Assembly (NCBI GenBank): GCA_903929795.1
Contig: CAIYWC010000097.1
Location: 1-64,000 of the forward strand
From: an uncultured Myxococcales bacterium
GTDB lineage: Bacteria > Myxococcota_A > UBA9042
Direction of reading: 5' to 3'
DNA length: 64,000 nt
This document shows, piece after piece, positions 54,801-62,262 of this stretch. The stretch's first letter is position 1. The number at the start of each line of letters is the position of its first letter. Both the position numbers and the translations under genes were made by a program. The notes under the pieces are model-generated. The model was not told the origin of the DNA. It did no database searches and saw only the letters and a list, made by a program, of their open reading frames with translations.

Positions 54801-56454
54801 ACGACGGCGCGAACACGCAGCCGTTCTTCGGGTCGCAGCTGTCGGTGGTGCATGGATTCTTGTCGTCGCAATTCAGCAGCGGGCCGGGCACGCAGGTGCC
54901 GCCTGTGCAGGTGTCGGTCGTGGTGCAGACGGTGCCGTCGGCGTCACAGCCCAGGCCTTCGTTCACCGGCATGTAGAGGCACTTGCCGGTCGGTTTGTCG
55001 CACTGGTTTTGCGAGCACGCCGTGTCGGCGCCGCCGTCGCATGTGATGACGGTGACCGGGTTCACCTTGCACAGCCACTGCGCGCCGCTCTGGTCGCAAA
55101 ACAGTGTGCCGTTGCACAGGTTGTTGTCGTCGTACGCCGCGCAGTCCAGATCGTTGGTGCACGCGCAGGACGACGCGCCGGAGTTGCAAATGCCGTTGGC
55201 GCACGTGTCGCCGGTCGTGCACGAGTTGCCGTCTTCGCACGGCAGCGTGTTGGCGGTCCAGGCGCAGCCGGTGATGGGGTCGCAGGATTCGGTGGTGCAC
55301 GGGTTGCTGTCGTCGCAGATCTGCGCGGCGCTCAACGCTTGGCCGACGCAGGCGCCACCGGTGCACGTGTCGTTGCTCGTACACGGGTTTTTGTCGTTGC
55401 ACGGCAGGGACGTCGGTGTGTAGATGCAGCCCTTGAGCGGGTCGCACGCGTCGGTCGTGCAAATCGAGCCGTCGTCGCAGGAAAAACCGGTGCCGCTGCA
55501 CGCGCCGCCGGCGCAGATGTCGTCCTTGGAGCACGCGTTGCCGTCGTCGCACGGCGCACTGTTGAACGTTGCGGTGCAGTCGCCGGCCAGATCGCAGCCG
55601 TCGGCCGTGCAGGCGTTGCCGTCGTCGCAGACCTTGCCGGGGCCGGGCGTGCAGACGGTGCCGACGCACGCGTCGCCGATCGTGCAGGAGTTGCCGTCGT
55701 CGCAAGCGGAGCCGTCCATGACCGCGTGTACACAGCCGGCGATCGCGTCGCAAGTATCCGCCGTGCATGGGTTTTTGTCGTCGCAGTCCAAGTTGCCGGC
55801 CGGCTTGCAGGTGCCAAAGACGCAAGCGTCGCCCACGGTGCATGCGTTGCCGTCGTCGCAGGTGCCGGCGTTAATCAGCGCATGTTGGCAGCCGTGGTTC
55901 AAATCGCACTGGTCCGCGCTGCACGGGTTGCCGTCGTCGCAGTTCTGCGCGACGCCGCCCTGGCAGGTGCCGTCGGTGCAGGATTGGCCAGTCGTGCAGG
56001 CATCGCCGTCTTCGCAAGTCGCGCCGTTGGGCAGCGGCGTGGCCTGGCAGATGTTCTCGACGCAGCTGCTGGGCGTGCACGGCGTGGCCAGTGGCAGGCA
56101 GTCTTCCGAGGTCTGGCACGTGGTCGTCACCGCGTCGGCGCTATCCGCGGCATCGCCGTCGGCCGACAAGGTGTCGAACAGCGGATTCACGTCGCCATCC
56201 AAGTACTTGGCGTCGTATTCGATGGTCGTGGCGTCCTTGGCCAGCTGGACGTCCTGCGGCAGCTTGGACACGTCATCGCCGCTGTTGGCGTCCGGATCGA
56301 ACACCGGCACGACCGTCGTGTTGTCGCTGCACGCCGCCATACCGGCCAGCAAGAGCGCGAGCAAGCCGCTGCGCATCAGCCAGTTCGACCCGAAGCGGTC
56401 GGCGGTTTGGACGAGCAGTGTGCGGTTCGAGACGGTGCAACAAGACGGATTCAT
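48844..56454 (-). CDS. Giant cysteine-rich CTDC-repeat lipoprotein
   Basis: A 2536-residue protein. The ATG at 56454 has AGGAG upstream; a second possible start is the Met at residue 27, right before the hydrophobic stretch [12 protein letters not shown] (lipobox-like). After an Asp-rich linker, residues ~80-2350 are tandem disulfide repeats of the form [13 protein letters not shown] and CDDxNPCTxDSCdxxxGC, as in Dictyostelium CTDC repeats. A Myxococcus-type repeat [27 protein letters not shown] follows, and then a ~145-residue C-terminal domain ending GVMCCHN. It is predicted to be surface exposed, rigid and Ca2+- or disulfide-stabilised. Its function is unknown; adhesion or predation are guesses. 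Confidence 0.9.
   Translation of the reverse strand: [2536 protein letters not shown]
50219..55096 (-). repeat. Higher-order 915-bp repeat array within the giant gene
   Basis: The marker encoding [8 protein letters not shown]-type sequence recurs with reference points at 50219, 51437, 52352, 53267, 54182 and 55097. Four successive intervals are exactly 915 bp (305 codons) and the last is 1218 bp (915+303). Each long unit contains one GCxxxxDCAxQEDGN block plus smaller CTDC modules of about 50 residues; the extra 303 bp equals two such modules. Confidence 0.85.
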
Positions 56455-56585
56455 GGAGGCTCCTGGCAGATGTCCGCGGCAAGCATACCCGAAACAGCGC
56501 CACGTCCAGTAAAGAACGAATATGTCAATTTGTAAACGACACCTAGGCAGCGGGAATACGCTGGACCGACATGCCGGTCATGCCG

Positions 56586-57764
56586 TCATTTCAAGACCGC
56601 GGTGTGGCGCAAATCGTACGTGATATTCTTCTGGTGCGCTTCGATCGTCCCGCCGCCGATCTCCAGCAATTTCGCGTCGCGCCACAGCCGTTCCACGTCG
56701 TATTCGCCGACGTAGCCGTAGCCGCCCAGCGCCTGGATCGCCCGGTCGGCGACGTCTTTGGCCATCGTCGCGCAGTACAGCTTCACGCCGTCGGAATCCA
56801 CGCGGTTGCCGTGGCTCTCCAAATCCATGCGCGCCGCGGTCACGTACGTGTACGCGCGACCCGCCATCCATTGCGCATAGGAATCGCCGATGTAGCGCTG
56901 AATCTGCCCGAAATTGCGCAGCGATTGGCCAAATGCGTGCCGCTCGCCGCAGTACCGGTTCATCACTTCTACGCAGCGTCGGGCGATGCCCAGGCTCATC
57001 GCCGCGAGCGTCAGGCGTTCAATTTCCAGATTGCGCATCATGTGTTTGGTCGACTCGCCCTCGTTGCCGATGCGGTTGACGACCGGCACGCGGCAGTCGT
57101 CAAACACCAGCTCCGCCGTCGCCGACGCGCGCATGCCCAACTTGTCGTGGATCTTCTGGCCAAGGCGAAAGCCCGGCATGCCCTTCTCGACCAAAAAACT
57201 GCTGATCTGTTTGCCTTTTTCACCACCCGTGCGCGCGTAGACCAGAAAGCAGTCGCCCAGCTCCGTGTTGCTGATGGCGCCGTTGGTGATCCACATTTTG
57301 GCGCCGTTGAGGACATAAAAATCCCCGTCGCGACGCGCAGTTGTGCTCATGGCCAGCGCGTCGGTGCCAGCGTGCGGCTCGCTCATGCCCATGCCGGCGA
57401 TCCATTCGCCGGAAATCACCTTGGGCAGGACGCGCCGCCGCTGGTTGTCGTTGGCGTTGACATTGAAATTATTGACAAACAGCATCGCGTGCGCCAGATA
57501 GCTGAGCGTGAACGCCGGGTCCACGGCGCTCAGTTCTTCGTGGGCAATCACCGCCGCCGTCGCGTCCATGCCCGCGCCGCCCCAGCGCTCCGGCACGGTC
57601 AGGCCCAGCAGCCCGAGCGGGCCCAGCTTGCGAAACAGCGGCACGTTGAACGTCTCCGTGCGGTCAGCTTCCCGCGCCTGCGGCTGCAGTTCGCGCTCGG
57701 CAAAATCGCGGACAAGCTCGCGCAGCGCCAAGTGTTCTTCGGTCGGATTGTAGATGTCGTGCAT
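56586..57764 (-). CDS. Acyl-CoA dehydrogenase (isovaleryl-CoA dehydrogenase-like)
   Basis: A 392-residue flavoenzyme. ACAD motifs seen are GMGMSEPHAGTDALAM, WITNGAISN and QALGGYGYVGEYDVERLWRDAKLLEIGGGT. At the site where medium-chain enzymes have the catalytic Glu (EGT) this protein has GGT. A Glu is present in helix G (NLEIERLTLAAMSLG), the arrangement of isovaleryl-CoA and long-chain dehydrogenases. It likely oxidises a branched or long acyl-CoA. GAGGGG precedes the ATG. It stands alone, with the TsaC operon ending just upstream. Confidence 0.92.
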   Translation of the reverse strand: MHDIYNPTEEHLALRELVRDFAERELQPQAREADRTETFNVPLFRKLGPLGLLGLTVPERWGGAGMDATAAVIAHEELSAVDPAFTLSYLAHAMLFVNNFNVNANDNQRRRVLPKVISGEWIAGMGMSEPHAGTDALAMSTTARRDGDFYVLNGAKMWITNGAISNTELGDCFLVYARTGGEKGKQISSFLVEKGMPGFRLGQKIHDKLGMRASATAELVFDDCRVPVVNRIGNEGESTKHMMRNLEIERLTLAAMSLGIARRCVEVMNRYCGERHAFGQSLRNFGQIQRYIGDSYAQWMAGRAYTYVTAARMDLESHGNRVDSDGVKLYCATMAKDVADRAIQALGGYGYVGEYDVERLWRDAKLLEIGGGTIEAHQKNITYDLRHTAVLK

Positions 57765-57796
57765 GATCCCCTCGCTGGCGTGTCAGCCTAGCACAG

Positions 57797-58843
57797 TCAC
57801 GTTCGTGGCGCACTGGCCCGGGTCAGCCGGTCGGCGATCGCCGGCCACAAGCCGTCGGTCCGCGTCACGGGTTCTGCGTAAAGCGTGCCGGTCGCCGTGT
57901 CCATTTCGCGCAGGCAGGCGAAGAGCCGCTGCGCCGCCGTCACGTCGCTGCCGTCCGGGCTCAGCAGCACGGGCTTGCACCCCAGCGCCCGCGTGGCCTC
58001 GCCGGCGCCGGTCACGACCAGCACGACGTCCCCAGGCTGCAACGCGGCGCGCGCTTTTTCGCCGAGATCCTGGACGGACGCGGGCAGCAGCCGCAGCGGT
58101 TGGGTCGGCGCGTAGTGGCTGGCCAGCAACCCAGGCGACGGCAGCGCCAGCGGCGAGATTTCGGTAATCATCACAGGATGTTGGCTCACGGCCGCGATGA
58201 CATCGGCCGTTACGCCGCCCGGCCGCAGCAGCGCGCAGCGGCCGTCGGGCTGCACGGCGACGACAGTCGATTCCACGCCCACGGCACACGGGCCGCCATC
58301 GACAATCCAGGCAATCCGCTCGCCCAGCTCGGCCAGCACGTGCGCGGCCGTCGTCGGGCTGATGCGGCCAAAGCGGTTCGCGCTCGGCGCTGCCAGCGGC
58401 TGGCCCAGCTGCTTCAGGATCTGCTGCGCCATCGGGTGCGCCGGCATCCGCACCGCCACGCTGTCCAGTCCCGCCGTGCACAAGTCCGGCACCGCGCGCG
58501 CCCGCGGCAGGACCAGCGTCAGCGGGCCGGGCCAGAGCGCGTCGACCAGCCGCTGCGCCGTCTGCCGCGCCAACGGCGTCAGCCGCGCCCCATCGACCAG
58601 CTGCGCCTCGGCCAGCGCCTCCAGGCGCCGACCGCGCGGACTCGGCGCCACATGTGCGATCAGCGGGTCGAATGTGGGCCGGTCCTTGGCGGCAAAAATC
58701 TGCGCCAGCGCGGCCGGATCCAGCGCCAGCCCTGCCAGCCCGTACACCGTTTCCGTCGGAATGGCGACCAGTTCACCGCCGCGCAACGCAGCGACGGCGC
58801 GCGCAATCTCCGCGGGCGTGTTGTGCAGAACGCGCGCGGTCAT
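57797..58843 (-). CDS. tsaC: L-threonylcarbamoyladenylate synthase, Sua5 type
   Basis: A 348-residue enzyme making threonylcarbamoyl-AMP for the tRNA t6A modification. Motifs are AIPTETVYGLAGLALD, KDRPTFDPLIAHV, SVAVRMPAHP, APSANRFGRISPT and the C-terminal Sua5 domain with PSPGLLASHYAPTQPL. The start ATG overlaps the stop of the DUF692-DUF2063 gene (ATGA). The track's 160 additional N-terminal residues are the antisense-frame shadow of that gene. Confidence 0.93.
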   Translation of the reverse strand: MTARVLHNTPAEIARAVAALRGGELVAIPTETVYGLAGLALDPAALAQIFAAKDRPTFDPLIAHVAPSPRGRRLEALAEAQLVDGARLTPLARQTAQRLVDALWPGPLTLVLPRARAVPDLCTAGLDSVAVRMPAHPMAQQILKQLGQPLAAPSANRFGRISPTTAAHVLAELGERIAWIVDGGPCAVGVESTVVAVQPDGRCALLRPGGVTADVIAAVSQHPVMITEISPLALPSPGLLASHYAPTQPLRLLPASVQDLGEKARAALQPGDVVLVVTGAGEATRALGCKPVLLSPDGSDVTAAQRLFACLREMDTATGTLYAEPVTRTDGLWPAIADRLTRASAPRT

Positions 58844-60483
58844 GGCAGCTCCACGCGCGCAATCGCGCCCGCGCGCACCCACGCGGCCAGCCACCGCCCG
58901 GCCTTGGCCGCCAACTGCGCTTGGTTCTGCACATCCATGGCTCCGACCGCCGCGATCGCCGGGCCCAGCGCGACGCCCGTCAGCAGCTCGGCCAGCAGGC
59001 GCGCCTCCACCGGGTGCAGCCTGCGCCGCCGCACTTGCCACCGCGCCCGGGTCACCAGCCACGCCTGCGGCCCCGGCGCGGCTGGCAGCACCGCATGGTC
59101 GAGCTGAACCAGCTGCGTTGCCGGCGCGAAATGCAGCACGAGGCGGCCCTGATCCGCGGCGGCCAGCGTCGCGAGCGCGCGCACGTCCAGTGGCGGGCAC
59201 GCGCGCGCGAGGTGCGCCTGGGTCTGCGCCCGCTCCAGTTGCGCCAGCGCGGCGGCGTCGGGCGGCAGGTCCGGCTGGCCGGCCAGCCATGCCGGAAAGC
59301 GCGCGCCGTAGTGCTCCAGCGCCCACGAGGTCGACGGAACAGCCAGCCGGTACCCCGCCGCCGCCGCGGCAAAAGGCTTGGCACCCAAGCGCTTGCGCAC
59401 CAGCGGAAAATCCTCCGCCAGCGCGTCATCACAGCGCCGCGCGTACATGGCGCTGTGGATGCGCAGCCGCTCGTCGGGCGCAAGCCGGCCCTCCCGCGCG
59501 ATCCACTGCTCAGCCGGAACGCCCGTCGCTCGGCCCGTCACCTCGTCCAGCATCCAGCGCATCAGCGCCGCAGCCGCTGGCGCCGCGACCGGCAGCGGCG
59601 GCGGCGGCGGCAGCGGCGCGATCGGCGCGTGAACCGGCAGCGGCAGGCGCAGATCCGCCACGCGCGCCCACGCGGCCTGTGCTTCGCGCCAGGTTTGAGC
59701 AAAAGACGGAATGGCAAAATCCCACTCCAGCAGCAGCGGCCGGCCGCCGCACGCGGCAAAAGCCGCCCGCAGCACCTCCCAAACCGGCGCGTCTACCGGA
59801 CCGATGTGACTGTCGAACAGGTGCGTCTCGAACGTGGTGTGCCCCGCCACATGGAACTGGCACACGCGCTCCCACGGCACCGCGGCCAGGTAGTCCTGCC
59901 ACGCGAACGCGTGATTCACCGCGCTGACATAGACGTTGTTGACGTCCAAGAGCAGCCCGCAATCCGCGTCCGTCGCCAGCTGCGCCAGGAACTGCCATTC
60001 CGGCAGCGTCGATTGGTGGAACTTCAGGTAACTTGACGGATTTTCCAGCACCAGCGGTCGCTCCAGCACGTCCTGCACCAGGCGCACGCGGCGGGTCAGC
60101 CACGCCAGCATCTCGTCGCTGTACGGCACCGGCAGCAGGTCGTGGCTCTGGCGGCCATCGATCCCGGTCCAGCACAGGTGATCGGACAGCCACGGCACCC
60201 GCCAGCGATCCGCCAATACCTTGATTTGCTTTAGATAATCCAGATCGAGCGGATCGGTCGACCCCAGGTTCATGGTCACGCCGTGCAGCACCAGCGGATA
60301 GCGCTCCGCGAGCGCGTCCAGCGCGTGCCGCATCCAGCCCTGCTGGACCAGCGCGTTGTCGGCGATCACCTCAAACCAGCCAACTTCTGGATTTTGCTTG
60401 AGGATCGTCGGGATATGTTTCCCGCGTAGGCCGAGGCCCAAGCCTGGATCGGGCAAATTCCAGCGGTTGGCGATCGGCGGCAT
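58840..60483 (-). CDS. MNIO-family enzyme (DUF692) fused to a DUF2063 partner domain
   Basis: A 547-residue fusion. Residues 1-285 are DUF692, a TIM barrel using two or three iron atoms to oxidise cysteine or nearby residues in peptides (MbnB, TglH, BufB-type). Seen ligands are H67 (LHGVTMNLG), D101/H102 (SDHLCW), E147 (ENPSSY), D180 (DVNNVYVSAVNH), H211/H215 (FHVAGH) and D224/H226 (DSHIGPVDAPVW). Residues ~305-547 contain DUF2063 (RIHSAMYARRCDDALAEDFPLVRKRLG; WALEHYGARFPAWL), the substrate-binding partner normally encoded by a separate gene. It lies 9 nt after the pseudo-radical-SAM gene and overlaps tsaC. No obvious short precursor peptide is adjacent. Confidence 0.9.
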   Translation of the reverse strand: MPPIANRWNLPDPGLGLGLRGKHIPTILKQNPEVGWFEVIADNALVQQGWMRHALDALAERYPLVLHGVTMNLGSTDPLDLDYLKQIKVLADRWRVPWLSDHLCWTGIDGRQSHDLLPVPYSDEMLAWLTRRVRLVQDVLERPLVLENPSSYLKFHQSTLPEWQFLAQLATDADCGLLLDVNNVYVSAVNHAFAWQDYLAAVPWERVCQFHVAGHTTFETHLFDSHIGPVDAPVWEVLRAAFAACGGRPLLLEWDFAIPSFAQTWREAQAAWARVADLRLPLPVHAPIAPLPPPPPLPVAAPAAAALMRWMLDEVTGRATGVPAEQWIAREGRLAPDERLRIHSAMYARRCDDALAEDFPLVRKRLGAKPFAAAAAGYRLAVPSTSWALEHYGARFPAWLAGQPDLPPDAAALAQLERAQTQAHLARACPPLDVRALATLAAADQGRLVLHFAPATQLVQLDHAVLPAAPGPQAWLVTRARWQVRRRRLHPVEARLLAELLTGVALGPAIAAVGAMDVQNQAQLAAKAGRWLAAWVRAGAIARVELP

Positions 60484-60492
60484 GGGTGCGGG

Positions 60493-62259
60493 CTAGGCCT
60501 TGTCCAGGGTGAACGGCAGCAAAATCGGAAATTCCGCAGCGCGCGGCGCCGTCGGCATCGGCAGCGGCCACTCGTGCCAGACGCCCTCGCGCCGCAGGGC
60601 CAGGCCGACGCCGGGCAGCACGCGCAGCGCCTCCAAATCGCCCATCTCGGGCAGCGACGCCAGCGCGGCCGCCAGCTCGTCCCCCGCCACTTGGCTGCGC
60701 CGCACGGTAATGGCCCGGATGTCCACGACTTCGTCGCGCGAGATGGACCGCGCCTGCAGCGAAGCACACGTGCCGTCGGCAAAAAGCAGAATCGGTTCAG
60801 CGGTGTAGGTCTGCTGCCGCGCCGTCCACGCTGGATTGTGCACCGCCAGATCGGCTAGGAGGGCGTCCACCAGCGCCTGCGACGCCGGGCAGTCAAACCG
60901 GCACGGGAGGTGGCGCAGCGGCGTGCGTGCCTCCTCGCCCAGCAGCCCGGGCAGCGACGTCAGGCGCGCGTCAAAATGCCGGGTCCGCAGCGCAGCGCGC
61001 AAAATCGCGATCGCGTTGTCGGTGTGCCGCACGTGCTCGACGATCTCCGCGTGGGCGTCCAGGAACGCCTCAATGCAGCACGTCGGATAGCCGTATTGTG
61101 CGCCCAGCCGCCGATGCGTTGCCGCAATCGATTGCCAGTGCGCGCGCTGCTCCCCCAGGGCCAGCGCCGGCGGCCGCTGCAGGTTCGCCAGCTCATCGCG
61201 CAGGCAGGCCGCCGCGTCCTCCGCAGTCACCGCGACGACCGTGAGCACGTGTTGGCCATCGCCGTCAGCCCGGATCATGCCGCCTGCGCCCGCATCGACA
61301 CTCGCCGCGGAACGCACGTGCCACCCACGCGCTGAAAAAGCCTGTTGGTACGCTGCGATTTCGGCCTGCGGTAGGAACAACCGCCACGCGCGCCGCAGCC
61401 CGAGCGCCAGTCCGCGCGCTTCCACGCAGTCCGGATCGACGTGCGCGTCTTCGTCGTGCTGCTGGGTAGTCGGCAGGCGCCGCCAGGCCTGCCAGTTCGG
61501 TCCCGGTCCGCCGGGCCGTTCGAGCAGCGCGGCGGGCACACCCGCGCAGCCATCCGGGCGATCCGGCCGCGCCCGCAGCGGACAGTCGTCGCACGCGGGC
61601 ACGTAGCGCGCCGCCGCTTGGCTGCGTTCACCGGCCGTCGCCGGCTCGATCTCAAAGCCCGCCAGACATGCCGGCCACACGCCGGACCGCCGCAGCGTCA
61701 CATCAGGCGGCAGCTGGCGCGGCCACGCCGCCGAGACGGCGTCCAGCGCGGGTGCCTCGGCCGGCTCCAGATGGGGCAACGCGATGACCACGATTTCCGC
61801 GCCCAGGCCGCTCAGCTCGGTCAGCTCGCCCAGCCCGGCCACGGCGCGTCCAGCCAGCCGCCACCGGAGCCGCACCGCCAGCCCGTGCGCGCCCGCCTGC
61901 GCGATCGCGTCCCGCAGCCCTGTGGCTTCTTGCGTATCGCCGGTCCAGGCCAGCGCGGCGCTCGATGTCGGCGCCCGCACGACCCACTCCACGGCATGGG
62001 CCCGACCCTGCGCAAGCGCCTGAAACAGCGCCGCATCGGCCCGCTGGATGCGCACCACGACCTGCGCGCCCGCCTGGGCCAGCAGCTCCAACGCGTCGCG
62101 CAAACGCGGCAGCGGCGTGTCGCCATCGACCAGCACGGTCACGTGCGGCTCGGTCAGCCGCGCGCGCAGCGCGGCCGCATCATTCGCGAGCACGGTCTGC
62201 AGCGGCCAGATTTGGCGATTCGCCGAATGGCGTTTCTGAGGCAAGGGCGTGGCGACCAA
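60493..62259 (-). CDS. Pseudo-radical-SAM/SPASM-like protein fused to a GYPxCC (DUF483-like) domain
   Basis: A 588-residue protein starting at TTG, 3 nt after the OmpA-like stop. Residues ~35-170 read like a radical SAM barrel from the second strand on (VLVDGDTPLPRLRDALELL; then alternating strands and helices). There is no cysteine in the first 197 residues, so the CxxxCxxC cluster site is absent. A SPASM-like cluster CDDCPLRARPDRPDGCAGVPAALL follows at 223-246. The second half has YGYPTCCIEAFLDAH and PCRFDCPASQALVDALL, resembling DUF483-type cysteine motifs. It is next to the MNIO-DUF2063 gene. The radical SAM relation is inferred from pattern, not alignment. Confidence 0.7.
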   Translation of the reverse strand: MVATPLPQKRHSANRQIWPLQTVLANDAAALRARLTEPHVTVLVDGDTPLPRLRDALELLAQAGAQVVVRIQRADAALFQALAQGRAHAVEWVVRAPTSSAALAWTGDTQEATGLRDAIAQAGAHGLAVRLRWRLAGRAVAGLGELTELSGLGAEIVVIALPHLEPAEAPALDAVSAAWPRQLPPDVTLRRSGVWPACLAGFEIEPATAGERSQAAARYVPACDDCPLRARPDRPDGCAGVPAALLERPGGPGPNWQAWRRLPTTQQHDEDAHVDPDCVEARGLALGLRRAWRLFLPQAEIAAYQQAFSARGWHVRSAASVDAGAGGMIRADGDGQHVLTVVAVTAEDAAACLRDELANLQRPPALALGEQRAHWQSIAATHRRLGAQYGYPTCCIEAFLDAHAEIVEHVRHTDNAIAILRAALRTRHFDARLTSLPGLLGEEARTPLRHLPCRFDCPASQALVDALLADLAVHNPAWTARQQTYTAEPILLFADGTCASLQARSISRDEVVDIRAITVRRSQVAGDELAAALASLPEMGDLEALRVLPGVGLALRREGVWHEWPLPMPTAPRAAEFPILLPFTLDKA

Positions 62260-62262
62260 CGT

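Noticed and set aside
56500-56530. A perfect TTGACA upstream of the giant gene on the minus strand
   Set aside because: No acceptable -10 hexamer occurs 15-19 bp downstream, so I do not call a promoter.
49225-56535. A 2436-residue plus-strand ORF opposite the giant repeat protein
   Set aside because: It is the antisense shadow of the CTDC repeats: Ala/Val/Arg-rich low-complexity sequence, no ribosome binding site, and the minus-strand frame has recognisable domains.
57797-59326. The 509-residue version of the TsaC ORF
   Set aside because: The first 160 residues are out-of-frame translation of the DUF692-DUF2063 gene; the ATG at 58843, overlapping its stop, is the natural start.
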